From: Fonsecaea monophora
Lineage: Eukaryota > Ascomycota > Eurotiomycetes > Chaetothyriales > Herpotrichiellaceae
NCBI RefSeq assembly: GCF_001642475.1
Contig: NW_019173974.1
Coordinates: 62,001-126,000 of the forward strand
Length of the DNA: 64,000 nucleotides
Direction of reading: 5' to 3'
In this document: in pieces, positions 42,276-54,237 of the stretch
Layout: each line of letters begins with the position of its first letter
Position numbering within the stretch: position 1 is the first letter of the stretch
Translations under genes and position numbers: made by a program
The notes under the pieces: model-generated
The model's input: the letters and a program-made list of their open reading frames with translations, nothing else
What the model was told of the DNA's origin: nothing
The model's database searches: none

Positions 42276-44231
42276 TTGAACAAAATAGTCGGTCGTCGAG
42301 ATGATGTTCGGCCCTTGTCCTCGGCCAAAAAGATACGTTGTATGGAAGGGAAAGACGGTGGACTTTTAAGGTATGTATATGAATTCTCTCCAGTCCTGTG
42401 GGCCTGCGGCTAACCCTGTCTGCCGAAAGCAAGCTGAAATGGTCAGGGCCACAACAATGCCGCCCTTTCTAAGCGGACATGTTGGTTTTTTCGGGTTTCT
42501 TAGCCAGGTAAGGCCACGCCCGATGTTAAATCAGAGTCAAGCTAAGCGAGCAACTTGCCTTGAGCGAATCCCGTGCCTTCTGCTGTTTCCTCCTTCATTC
42601 CTCCTGACGCCTAGAATGCTTGTTATTCCTGCTTGTATCCCCGTCTTCAGCCACCAACGGTGACTTTAGACGTGGCGTCCTTGCCTGATCTCACTTGCAT
42701 ATACTTCAGCTACATTGCACCCGAGCGAGAGTGGGCTGAGCTTTGTTGGTGTGGCAGGTCCACCTCCGACCGCCAGCCCTCGACATCCAAGGCCACCCGT
42801 ATTCTGGGTACTAGATCCTATTAGGAAGGCTAGAGGTTCTCTCATTCGTTCTTTTTCAATGGGGAAGCGGCTTGAGACTCGCCTTTTAGCACCTAGCTGC
42901 TTATGCCGATCAAACGACGGTACGAGCTTTTGGAGCTTGCTTGCATTTGACCGGTTTTCCATCCAGATACAGACTTACTTATACACAGTAATTTTCAAGT
43001 CAAGGGCAATATGTTTTGGGTCGAATCTGTACAGGGCAACCAGCCAGGGACCGCAGTTCTTCGATACAAGCCGTCAGTGTTTACCCCTGATTGAATCATG
43101 CGTGGCTCCAGACAGAACCCGCGAGCCTGCCTTAGAGCCAGTCGGCAGGAGGTCATCTCTGTAAGGCATCCATCAAGTCAGGAAGAACCAATTACAACCG
43201 ACCCCACCTGGTTCAACCCACCGTATGGTCTTCAAGGGCGGCACATAGCGGTAGATGGTCCTAAAGTACTGGTACAATCTTGAGAGTCCTCAAAGCCCAG
43301 CACCCAGAGTGCACAACTGCGCTGCGGAATTACGAGATGTCCTTGTACATTTCGCACATGGCTCTCATAGCTAACAGTGCCTTGAGACGTGCAAGTGTAT
43401 GTAAGGCCATCCAATCAACGGTGTGGTCTCAGCTCGGACGCCGAGTTTACCGCACCAGCCCCAAATACAGCAAAACGTAAACGATGCCGTTTGGAGAAGG
43501 TGTTTCAGCACGGCGTTGCTAATGCCGCGACGCTCTTGGAGGACCGCCAGGGACTCTTTCTCTTTGAAATGTAGAATGATCCCCGATAGTCAGCATTGTA
43601 TAATGTAACTAATCACCTGCTAACTTATGGTTGGTGTTCAGGCTCAAGATCAGTCTGATCACTTGGTGTTGGATTTCTGGAGTGCACACCCACTTACTCC
43701 CCCTTACTTTCTTTTGCCTCTGACTCAGAATAGGGCGATATTATTATTATTATATATACCATCATTCTCATTCTTATTGCAGCTGTTCATCGGATGTTCT
43801 TTCACATGCCCATCGAAAAGGGAACTAAATATTTTGCCCAAAAAGGAAGTAGGCCACAAGGCTGAGGATTGAGTGTCTAAATACTCCGCCCTATCAGCCT
43901 TGCAAAATGATATGGTCAAGTATATCCTTCAGAGGCGCAGGTCATACCATCGGCGCATGCGGCGCCTGGGCGTCTAATGCATACGAGTCCTTCCTTGAAC
44001 ACCTCTGCTTGTACCCCGTACTCTTCCTCTAACCAAGATGCGACACTCGGAATAACGACAGGAATGTCAGGCCCATTTCCAAGTCTCTCATCTGATCGTA
44101 TTCCCGTCTAATTCCTGCACGAATCGCATCGACCTTCATCGTCGCTGTCGTCCTTGTCTATCCAACAGATTCCCAGCACTCTCCTGACTGACGGTCCGGC
44201 TTACGCCTGCTTTCCCTCCCAACCGCCCATC
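42276..44231. other. Long intergenic stretch, ~1.95 kb
   Basis: No supportable gene lies between the divergent membrane protein and kinase genes. It has several short frames in all registers (the longest, 42715-43164 plus, has no domain) and a TTA/TA microsatellite near 43740. It may hold regulatory DNA or decayed sequence, but nothing is recognisable. Confidence 0.4.
43740..43758. repeat. (ATT)n/(TA)n microsatellite
   Basis: A short run ATTATTATTATTATATATA lies in non-coding DNA. Confidence 0.8.
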
Positions 44232-45695
44232 ATGGCGAACACGTTCCTAGATATATTCTATTCCCTATCGAGCTGTATATGCTGTTTTCCGAGCACTCCG
44301 CAGTTGAAGATCAATAACAGAAGCTTTCGAATGCTTCGACTACTGGGTGAGGTGGGTACCTCCTGAGAACCTGGAGATTTCAGCCATGCACAATGCTGAC
44401 GCCATGTCTCCTGTGTCTAGGGCGGCTTCTCCTACGTCTACCTTGTTCAAGACACCTCCGACTCGGCTCTATATGCACTCAAGAAGATCCGGTGTCCCTT
44501 CGGCCAAGAATCAGTCTCCCAAGCGCTCAAGGAAGTTGAAGCATATACGCTCTTCGCACCACATCCTAATATAATCCACGCTGTCGACCATGCTGTGCAA
44601 ACCGATTCTACCACGAAAGTATCTGGGATCGGGACCGATACGGCCAACGGGGCTAGTAAAACCGTCTACATCCTCCTACCTTACTACCGGAGAGGAAATC
44701 TGCAAGATATGATCAACGCAAACTTGGTGAACCACACCCGCTTCGGTGAGCGACGGCTCATGCAATTGATGCTTGGAATCTGCAAAGCACTGAAAGCTAT
44801 GCACCAATACCGCGTGCGGAACACGCCATCACGGACCGCCGCCCAATCCATCCGCGACGAAGCCGCAAGTGAAGATGCCGACGCTGCCAAACGGAAAGCT
44901 CGCGCCAACAAGAGAACAATGACGGCGTCACAGGAGAACGAAGAAGACTTGGCGGAAGAACAGGAAGAACCGCTCATGCCCTCGGATGAAGTCATCCGCG
45001 CACAGGAGGGCAAGAGTCCGGGTGATACACGGGCTTATGCTCATCGCGATATCAAACCTGGCAACATCATGATTGATGACGATGGCAGGACGCCGATCTT
45101 GATGGATCTGGGATCTCTCGCCCCGAGCCCAACGCCCATCACATCCCGCTCTCTGGCCATTGCCGTACAAGATACGGCGGCTGAACACAGTACCATGCCC
45201 TACCGTGCCCCCGAACTTTTCGACGTGAAAACCGGCTCCGTCATCGACACGAAAGTTGACATCTGGAGTCTTGGGTGCACGATGTACGCTTGCCTTGTGG
45301 GAAAATCGCCCTTTGAAGCTAGGAGCGACGAGACTGGTGGCAGTCTTAGTATTTGCGTGTTGGGCGGCGACTGGAGATGGCCTGATGAAGGAAATCTTTC
45401 AAAAGGCAAGAACAAGGTCGGATCTGCGCCGGCACGTTCGAATACTGCGTCATCCCAGAGTGGCGCAACCGCCGCGAATGGTGACGCAAACAAGTCACCC
45501 AATGCGACCGCGCCAGCCTCGGGTGGGAGGATATACCCACACCCGGCAGCTCGAGAAGTCGTGAGGCGATGTCTACAAGTTGAACCAGCGGAGCGACCGG
45601 ACGTGGATGAACTGATGACGTTGATCGATACGTGTCTGAGCGAGTTGCCTGAAGACGACGAAACGGGAGGCTCGGAGGGCGACGGCGATCTGTGA
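44232..45695 (+). CDS. ENV7: Env7/STK16-type serine/threonine protein kinase
   Basis: Exons 44232-44351 and 44421-45695 (69-nt intron) encode 464 residues. The N-terminus MANTFLDIFYSLSSCICCFP carries a Cys cluster like the palmitoylated start of yeast Env7, a vacuole-membrane kinase. The Gly loop spans the junction (LLGE joined to GGFSYVYLV) and the Lys is in YALKKIRCP. The catalytic loop is HRDIKPGNIM (about 248). The metal motif reads DLG in place of DFG, as in the NAK/STK16 group, and YRAPELF closes the activation segment. An insert of about 70 residues rich in Ala, Lys and Glu (near AASEDADAAKRKARANKR) separates the MHQYRV helix from the HRD loop. A second Ala/Ser/Asn-rich insert lies near the C-terminal lobe. 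Membrane-fusion control at the vacuole is the known yeast role. Confidence 0.9.
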
Positions 45696-47013
45696 GTCGG
45701 AACAGACTTGTCTCTTTGTTTTGGCTAGGTATTTGACCCTCCGGATGTGGTCTCCAAAGCTGTGGAAGGATACCCGGCCCTAGATGTTTCGCTTCTCCCC
45801 CCAAAAGTTCTCAAGGGTATCGAGCAATTTTGGGTTGGCTCCGTTATTTGGATATCTTCGATCTCGGGGCGTTTGGATCTTGTCTCTTCCCTGTGTCTGT
45901 GATATGGCATGATATGAGGGCTCGGCGGCCGAATACAACGATGACTTATTTCCCCAAGGTATTTTAAACGTTCTGTATGTATGTATACCTCGCACTCCTA
46001 TATCTGTCTATAGGTACCTGTCCATGTAGGTATGTACTCATGCATGTACCCATGTTGATACCCAGGTATGTAGTGGGTATCTATGCATGTATATGTGTAA
46101 AATGTACCTACCTCCCCCTTTCGTTCGTTCTTCTGGGCCGCGAGCCCTAAGATCTGCTTTTTGACATGCGAGGGTAGGGGTACTTACTCGGTACAGAGAG
46201 ATGGCCAGGGTAGAGGGAGAGGAACAGGAAGAGAGTGCATATATTAATCAATTCCAATCTCGAGCGCCACGAGGCTCTCGAGTCCGTCGTCACATGCTTG
46301 TCCACGTCTGTGTCCCATGTCTATGTCAAGTCTTCTTTATCTGATTTACATGTACGAGTACGGATATCAATTTCGCCCTCCCTGGAAAGCGTCGTCGAGG
46401 TCGAAATTATCTCTCACCCTCCACACGCTCTCCTCTCATCTCTCTCCCCCTTCGTGGCACGAAGCATCCAGACCCGTCGCAGAACCATAGACGAGCCTCG
46501 GCATTGCGTTCCCTGCCTCGACAGTTCTCCCAAGTCGTGCCTTGCACCCGATTTCATTGTAATATTTCGCATTTTCTTTTCGTGCCCTAGCTACAAAGGC
46601 CAAAACCTCTCCAGTGCGTTGCCTTTCTTTCCTAAATAATCTGACTGGATACAAGAAGAGTAAAGAAGTCACTAGGGCCAAGAGCCACGATCGTGTGGTT
46701 GAGCTATGATTTGTTCCTCCCACACCCGCCCAAAAAGGCCTCTGGAGACATGAAGCGTGACACAATGTGCGTAAAGACTCCATTTCGATCATTGCCATAC
46801 CTGCTTGCCCTGTGTCGTACCAAATGTTGAGGACATCTCTAGGCCCTCCACGTGCACACGAGCGTCTCTCAATATCTGGCCGTGAGGATGCATCAGCAGT
46901 GATGACGGACGACCCCTACCAAAACTCCCATGCACGCCTGAAAACATCGCAATTCACATGTCAATGATCCTGCAACCTCCAAGATCGTCACATCGCAGGT
47001 CTCGTATGCGCGT
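45696..47013. other. Intergenic between convergent kinase and PWWP genes, ~1.3 kb
   Basis: Both flanking genes end here, so two 3' UTRs are expected. It contains the degenerate TATGTA/GGTACC-rich tract at 45975-46115. Short frames beyond that (46235-46639 plus, 46436-46798 minus) are antisense to one another and not called. Confidence 0.45.
45975..46115. repeat. Degenerate TATGTA/GTACCTA-rich tract
   Basis: About 140 bp are dominated by recurring tetramers and hexamers such as TATG, CATG, GTATGTA and GGTACC. Several copies occur in both orientations. It has no protein-coding character and lies 3' of the kinase gene. Confidence 0.6.
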
Positions 47014-49070
47014 TCACTCGGCAGCCTTGACAACGTCAGCAGCCTCTGTCGCAGCCGCTGCTGATTCTGGGGCCTTCTCCACGGTTTCAGGCGCCGCATC
47101 ATTCGCCTTTGCTGGTTCTTCGGCTTCTGCAGGCTTTGGCACTTCAGCATCAGCTTTTTCTGGCTCCGCATCCGCCACGGGTTCTTCTGCCTCAGGCTCA
47201 GCTATTGGCTTCTCCTCAGCAGCCTCAGCAGGCTTTTCAGAAGGAGCAGAAGACTCTTCTTTCTTGTCTTCCTCGGGAGCTTCTTCGGATTTTTCGTCGT
47301 GGACACCGTTCGTGGCAGTGTCCTTGTCGCCAGCAGCATCGCCATCCGCTGGCTCTGCACCAAGAATCTTGTTCCACTGGCTCAAAAGATCTACAGAGCG
47401 CTTTCGGAACTGGAACTCTTCATCTCTTGGAATGGTGTTGAGCTTGATCAAGGCTTTCAGAACCTTGTTGATCTTGGTGGTTCGAATGATGCTGACTTCC
47501 AAATCCGCGTAGCCTTCGAGCTTTTTGATATACGTAGCCATCATTGGCATCTCATCTTCTTGAGGAGCCTGGTCTCTGGACAAGAACCCTTTCTGCAGCT
47601 TGTGGCGGAGGAAGAGCACTGGGCTGGATTAGCTCGAGTGCAAACACTCAGAATAGTGAAATGCTTACCTTCTTTCTCACGGGCCTTGCGTGCCTCGACT
47701 GGGTCCAGAGGCTTTTCCTCTGGCTCCGGTTCGACCGCGTCTGCCATCTCTTCATCCTCTTGAGCGGCTCGAGACTTCCTCTTCTCCGATCTAGCCTTGG
47801 TTGCCTTCTCCTTGGGCTTCTTCTCTTCAGTCTTGGGTGTCTTGCTGGTGGTCAGCTTGATCTTGGTGGTCTTCGGAGTCTTCGCAGGCTACCCATAGTT
47901 AGAATCTAGGGCTAACAGTTGGAAATACCACTGCTGCTCACCTTCTCGTCTTCGTCTTCCTCCTCGTCGACCTCCTTCTTACGCTTTTTGGAAGATTTCT
48001 TGGGCTCAACGTCGACATCAGCATCTTCCATGTCGACATCCTCGACCTCGGCCTTGGCTTCGCTCTTGCGTTTCTTCTTCTCAGCTTTGGCAACTTTCTC
48101 GGCCTCTCGGGCCTCCTTCGCATCGATCTCAGCTTGCAAAGCTGCTGCGTGCTCATCAAGCATGTTCTTGAAGTATTGTAGGTCGTGGCCTTCGGCAGCG
48201 ATCTTGTATGCGGCGAGGAGAGCCTTGCCTTTGCCCTTTTCTGGGATATCCTTGCACTCATCGGGCGTCAATGGAGCTAGGTCGGTGTTGTGGATCCACA
48301 CACTGTCGGGTGTCAGCTTTGTTGTAACCATGAGAGCCATGAGAGGGAGCAGCTTACAATTCATTCGTGCCTAAAAACATGATAGGGAATGTTCGTTCAC
48401 TCATTTTCTTGCCGCCGTCTGCATAAGCTTCGTTATAGGTTCCGTCGGCCTTCTTGGTGGTCACAGGTCTTGTGTTTATCATAATGTCAGGAAGCATATC
48501 TTCATCTGCGATGATTGACGGCCAAGGGGGATACCCTTTAAGCCTGGCAAGATAGTAGTCGCCTGGTTGGGCATCGAGATGAGTGATTTTAGACATGGAC
48601 TTCTTCTTGTTGAGCTTCTTCCCCTTGTGTTCAGCGACAGTGGATGACTTTCTCCGCGACGAAGACTTCTTGTCGGCAGGGGTTGCGCCGTTTGTCTCTG
48701 GTTGAGCGGCCTCTGCGTCATCCGTCTCCTTAGTCTCAGTGTCCCTTTCTTCAGCAGCAGTTGCGCCGGTCGCAGACTCAGCCACTGATTCTTGTGTCTC
48801 CTGAGGCGGCGCCGCTGCATCCTCTACAGGGCCATTTGCTGTCGCGCTATCTGTGCATCAAGATCAGCAAGTTTTCTGAGGCATGAAAGCATGAAGAGTA
48901 CCTGTCGCTTGAACCGGGTCTGTCTCAGTTGATTTCTCAGCGGGAAGAGCTCCCGACATCTCCGCGACGGTCCCTGAAGCAGGCTCAGCTATCGACGGAG
49001 GAGCTCCATCAGCAGGTTGCGGCACTTTAACAGGGACCTCTGTCATTGGAGCCGTCTCCTCAGAAGCCAT
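47014..49070 (-). CDS. PWWP-domain chromatin protein
   Basis: Five exons in order, 49070-48902, 48850-48358, 48302-47942, 47888-47669 and 47618-47014 (introns of 50-55 nt), encode 615 residues. An acidic N-terminus leads to a basic patch (SSRRKSSTVAEHKGKKLNKK). The PWWP domain follows, with DYYLARLKGYPPWPSIIADE and, across a junction, MFLGTNE joined to FVWIHNTDLAPL. A long Lys/Glu-rich linker with nuclear-signal-like runs (KKSSKKRKKE) separates it from a helical domain (LFLRHKLQKGFLSRD to FRKRSVDLLSQWNKIL). That domain resembles the TFIIS-N/LEDGF-type interaction bundle. The tail is low-complexity Ala/Glu/Pro. PWWP domains read H3K36 methylation, and PWWP-plus-bundle proteins tether cofactors to transcribed chromatin. 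The last intron uses the second of two nearby acceptors. Confidence 0.88.
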
Positions 49071-51070
49071 GTTGGACGGAGTTCAGTGAGGGAGGAAGTG
49101 GAGAGAAGTGACGCGTTGGTGAGCGCGCAGGCGAGGAAAGGTCTTGACCTGTCGGAAGAAGATATCAGTAATTATGTACTTGAAGAAATGCTGCTTAGTG
49201 CAAGACCGATTGCCTTGTGAATGTAAGGAGCAGAGTGTTGTGCGCTGGGAATAGGAGGGACGCGACAGCACGAAGTAGCTGGCAAAGCCCGGATCCAACA
49301 AGATGAGCCGGCCGACCACAGCAAACAAGGGGAGAACCACAGACCAGGCGACTCTGGATGGATGAAGGATAAGGACGATGATATCGATGCGACAAAGGTT
49401 GGGATGGTAGTGTGCGAGTGGTCGCGATGGGATAAGAGAGTGAGGACTGCGACTGCGACAATGATGGAGAAGGGAATTGAAATGCCCCAAAGCAATGCAA
49501 AGAGAAAAGCCACTGCAACTGCCTTGCAGCCAATCACAGGCACCCCTGCCGCCAAGGCCCTTCGGGGGAGCTGCCCTCTGATTCTGTGCAAAAGGAACTC
49601 GGCTGGTAATCGCCGGCGTCTTGCGCCCGCTAGGTAACCCGTGCTGTGTCGTCGTCCTCTTTGTTCTCCTCAAAACATTGATCCGATCCGTTGGGAATGA
49701 ACAATGGAAGCACTCACCAACGTTTTTTACCAGCACAATCTGTGATCGAAATTGCTGGTCTTGGAGATCGAGCTCCGATGAATTCCAACGGAGCGGGGAA
49801 TAAGGAGGTCAATATGCGCGTCAGACACGGGGAAAGTTGAGAACTGCTTCCTAAGGGACCGGTCTCAGGTTTGAGGAACGCTGGCCGGTGTTGATGGTGG
49901 TGGTGGTGTTGCGTCGTGATTCAAGGCAGATGAGGAAGCTTGTGATCAATTGCACCTTGTATCTTTCTTGTTCATTCACCCGTCAATACAAAAGTAAAGT
50001 GGCTGGGGATAAAAAAGCGCACGCCCACCGGCCGGTCCGTGGGTGACTGGCGGCCAATGTAAAGTGCAGCTTCAGATCACAGATCGATGTCGGGTGCCAG
50101 CACCAAATGGGAAGGTATCCCTGAGGACGGTTTTGAGATCGGCCCTGGTTCACCTGGTCATTGTGTAGGCATTTCTTGAGGTATATCTTTGAGTTCTGAC
50201 AGCTCTAGAGCAGCGACATAGGTCAATTCAAACAGAGTCCATAAACAGCGACATTGGCAGAGAGGCAGGGTGGCAGGAGACGAATGCCAGAGAGCCATTA
50301 CGGTGACGCAATAGTGCATAATACAACGTGTAGGGTGAAGTATATAGCCTACTGCTGAATCGGATGTCGGCTGAGTTGCGCCTGGCCATGCTCGGTGTAT
50401 TATGTCATCTTGCACATTTCCATTCATTTCGACTCGTTTCCCCTATTAACACAAACACCCTTTCCACAAACAAACTGGTGTCTACCAAGGATATCTGTGT
50501 GATATGTGGTCGTCGTACAGTAGATCCGTAGCTGATGTCCTAACAACGGGGGTTGAAGTCTTGTACTGTAAGATCCATGGCCCACTCCCAATCTCAATTC
50601 ATGATGGCAGACATGTCTCTCACTTTGCTCTGTCCTCAATTCGTCTATTAACATATTACATACGACTCCCAAGTCTTATATACAGCAATCTGGACGCGAT
50701 GCAGATATCCAGCCCGTTTCGTCGTCATATCGTCGCATCGTTCAACGCCTCGTGATTAAAAGGAAAGAGGGAAGGGTGACAAGATTCTATATACAACCAA
50801 TCCAAATGATGCTCGTGGTAGCATTACTGTAGACATGCAGGCCTGGTCTGTGGTCTATTCGTGGTCTCGAATGGAGAAGATAGGTCGAGGCAATAACTTC
50901 GACGAGCGGCACACCTGGGATCGATTTTCTTGCCTATTAAGGCCCTTCCCCCAATAAATTGATAGGGCGTGGAGGTCGGCTGCCAAACTGGTTTCGTAAG
51001 ACTCGTATTATCGTGGCCATCCAATGTCGCAAAGCATTCCGTAGTCCCAGTGCGGGAGTCGAGATCGACC
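49071..51070. other. Long intergenic stretch, ~2 kb
   Basis: This is the promoter of the minus-strand PWWP gene and the 3' side of the minus-strand PAP2 gene. A 217-codon minus frame (49083-49736) adjoins the PWWP start but lacks any domain and is mirrored by a plus frame (49362-49637). It could be leader sequence. A GATGGTGGTGGTGGTG run occurs near 49893. No RNA gene was recognised. Confidence 0.4.
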
Positions 51071-52703
51071 TCAAGCAGCATTCGCCACAACAGGCCTCTT
51101 CTCCGGCTCCCAGCCTCCAGTCTCTCTGTTGATCCCAAGTCCTGTTGATGATTTCGCTTGCCTCTCAGCCTCCAGCGGTACCTGGACAGGCTTGTGAATC
51201 CTCAAGCACCAGAGAAACCAATCTTCCAGCACCAGCAGGTTTAAGAGCACATCATTGAACTTCCAACCCAGGCAGCACACGATGGAGCCCGCCACCGCAT
51301 CGAGGATGAAATGGTTCGCTGTCGCGACGATGGCCGTCAGAATGGAAAAGGGGTACAAGAAGCCGATGGCAAGGCAGAGCATCCGCCGCGTGCTCGGCAG
51401 CCGAATGTGAGGCGCAAGGTTGGGGTGAGAGTTGTTGAAGATGGGAAGATGAACGATCTTCCAGGGCTGCGATTTCTCGGGGGCCAAGGGGATCGTCATG
51501 ATGGTGACGCCGATCAAGAGGGAATAGCCAAAGTGCAGGGAGGGCATTGCCGCTGTTCAAAAGTAGAACTATTAGCATACATGACTTTTGACCGCTTACT
51601 CCGCTACCAATGCGCTCCAGGAGGGAATCCCGAGAGAACATCGGAGAGAGCTCATACTCACCATATTGATTACAGAACCGATTCTGCGTCCACACCGAGC
51701 TTGCGCCTTCTTTACCATGCACAGTATCAACAAACCCGAAGCTCTTGGAAATTTCAGCCTGGGGTCCATCATATTCCGGATCACTCAGCAACCGAGGTGG
51801 CATGCACGGCCAGAGCGTGAAAACGATGAAGGCAAGCAAATTGCAAACTGCCATTGTCCTTCGGCGCGCCTCGTAGAGCCATGGTCCTGAAGGTGACCCC
51901 ACCGGTACGGCGTCGCCTCTTTTGCCGATTGACTGAGCAGCCGCACGACGTTGAATCAGCCGGTTCCTAGTGATGGTATAGTAGTACAACCACACCAAGA
52001 AGGAGATGGTGCCAGGAATGTGGATAAAGCTGTACAGCCAGTTGATTGACATCATCAAGTGCGGGTAGGACATGAAGAATTTCTGGACAGGAAGTTCCCA
52101 GAAGATGTGCAGTCGCTGTTCGAGTTCGATGACTTGCAGCGCATGTCGGCGCGCAACGTTCACCGTTCCTTCAACCAAGCTGAGGGCAGTGAATGCTCGG
52201 CCGAGCTGGTAGACCTATTTACCACGAGTCTGTCAGAACACAAGTCTCCTGGTGGGGGACGGGGCCGTCTGCCGTATGTTTAGACTGACCCAGTATATCA
52301 GAGCCCAGTACCAGGCTTCGACCAAGAATGGAAACTTGTGCAATATTCTGCTGAGTAGTCTATGTCTGAACATTGCTGTATTCGGTGTCTGAACCACCCA
52401 TCGGTATCCCAAGACAGGTATCTTCAGCTCGCGCTCCCGCCATTTGTCCTCTTGACTTGGTAACAGGGATGGACTCAGAGATCTCTTCGATCGGGATATG
52501 TGTAGATTTTCAATGTCCGCATCTGCGCCGCTGTCGACCGCGCGAGCGAGGGGAAGGTCAGGGACGTCGTGGTCATCTTCTTCGACCGAGAAGGTGAGAG
52601 GGCTCCGTGAGGACGAAAGGGAATCCGGCGCTCGGTTGATCCAAGCACCACCAAAAAGGAGGACGACCACGGCCAGAGGCTCGAGGAATGCGCCTGCGCC
52701 CAT
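51071..52703 (-). CDS. PAP2-superfamily membrane protein (Aur1/Ipt1-like)
   Basis: Three exons, 52703-52290, 52214-51662 and 51552-51071 (introns of 75 and 109 nt), encode 482 residues. The N-terminus has a hydrophobic span (LEPLAVVVLLFGGAWI), then an acidic linker, and later several membrane spans (SFLVWLYYYTI, MAVCNLLAFIVFTLWPC). The PAP2 active-site pieces are CNQYAAMPSLHFGYSLL (first His, completed across an exon junction) and IVATANHFILDAVAGSIV (second His with Asp). This arrangement is like that of fungal inositol-phosphoceramide synthase relatives and uncharacterised PAP2 proteins. The likely chemistry is phosphate or phosphoinositol transfer in lipid metabolism. The lack of a clear Aur1 N-terminal region argues against calling it Aur1 itself. 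Confidence 0.85.
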
Positions 52704-54237
52704 TGCGAGATCTTCCCTTCGTCTTCGTGCGGATATCTGGGCTTCGAATGTGCGTTCGCCGCCGTATTCTTCGATCCTAGTCTCTGCCTGATCTTTCCAC
52801 TCCGTCAGAGCAAACCGAGGCAGTCCAGAACGATGACGTTAGCTGTTCAGGAAAATGGCCAGAAGAATCTCCCACTGTCAGAGATGCGGGACAGCAGCGC
52901 ATATGTATGGACAGGGAACAGGAGAAGCACCTCACGGGCGGGCCGGATACCAGAAGAAAAGAGCAGGGCAGCAAAGGGTATATGCCAGCCACCGCCTTGC
53001 CTCTGCATAGGGAAAAGGCCCGCCAGTGCCATCACTTGGTCTGAGTAAGGTAAGGCCCATTCTAGGTATCACAGTGGCTCTGGCTAGCGATCAGAGTTTC
53101 CAAGAGCCGGTTTAGTCAACGGTTCGTGTTCTGTCTGGAACGGAATAGTAGAGCTCTACTGGCTGCAAGCCAGAGTATAGGTCAGCAGATTCCATTGCGG
53201 ACCACAAACAAAAGATGACAAGGAGCGAATGGACAGTTGACAAGGCCGAGAGAGCGGTGGAGATCGGCTGGAATTGTGACAAGGCTTGCCTGCATCAAGT
53301 AATCAGGCACACATCCGAGTTCCGGCAGCTCTATGCATCTTATGTTGGATGTGCTGATGGGTTAATTTTTGGATTCGTCCGTCACTTGCTCCGCAGTTGA
53401 GTTTGCGGCAATAAATAGCTTGTGCAAGTATCACTCTGTGCGAGCATAATGAAGGGACCATATGTAGTACAGGGAGTCGTCATTGATTCTTTTTTGTTCA
53501 ACTCCTCTTTCCTCCCGCCTTTCTTCTGCCCCGCTCCCTTATGCGTATCTCTACGAGGTATACGAGGTACATATCTGGCAAGTCTAAGAGAGTGGTGGAT
53601 CCATACACTACAAGTCCAGGTGTAGGTAGGGACTCTGAACAAAAGGACGGTGGTGACATTCTCCAACACTGCTCTCTCGTCCTTTTCTCATGACCGGATT
53701 GTATTACACAAGGTCATCCTCTCGGAGGTTATGCCAGAGACCTGGTTGTGTCATTATGCAGAGCTAAAGGATCCAAAGCTTTTTCACAAGCTCCGAAGCC
53801 TTGTCGCCAGCATCCGGGCGTCCCGGGAAGGCCGAGTCACGGGATTTCGCCTTGATTTCTTCCGATGTACTTTCTCCTATTGGCTACTGCATCGGGCGCC
53901 AACATCTCGGCGCGAGCCCAGGCGGCTGGGCGGCCAGATGGCCAAGTGTTACTTGCACTCAGGTGAAAGAACTTGTAAAAAGTGTATTGGAACTACTATA
54001 TCGATAATACACTTAATCTAGCGTGACCCTCCATACGACATGGCTTGCGTCGCAGCTCGGTGCATCGCAATGTCACGTGATACCGAAGATGGCGCGCTAG
54101 TGGGGTAGAGAATTAACTGGGCGCGTGCTGGGCCGCTCTCAAAGCCAGGGCGTTCTCCTCCACTCGTCCTCATACCTGAAGCACAGAGTACCTCGTCTCG
54201 AAACAGCCTGGCTGGACAACCCCAAACGCTTTATCTA
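52704..54237. other. Long intergenic stretch, ~1.5 kb
   Basis: No gene is supported here. It lies between the divergently oriented PAP2 gene and the decayed NLR-like locus, whose lost 5' part may extend into it. Short frames such as 53215-53400 and 53422-53625 (plus) show no domain. Confidence 0.4.

Noticed and set aside
49083..49736. 217-codon minus-strand frame upstream of the PWWP gene
   Set aside because: There is no recognisable domain, the composition is Cys/His/Arg-scattered, and a plus frame lies opposite. It is more likely promoter or leader DNA.
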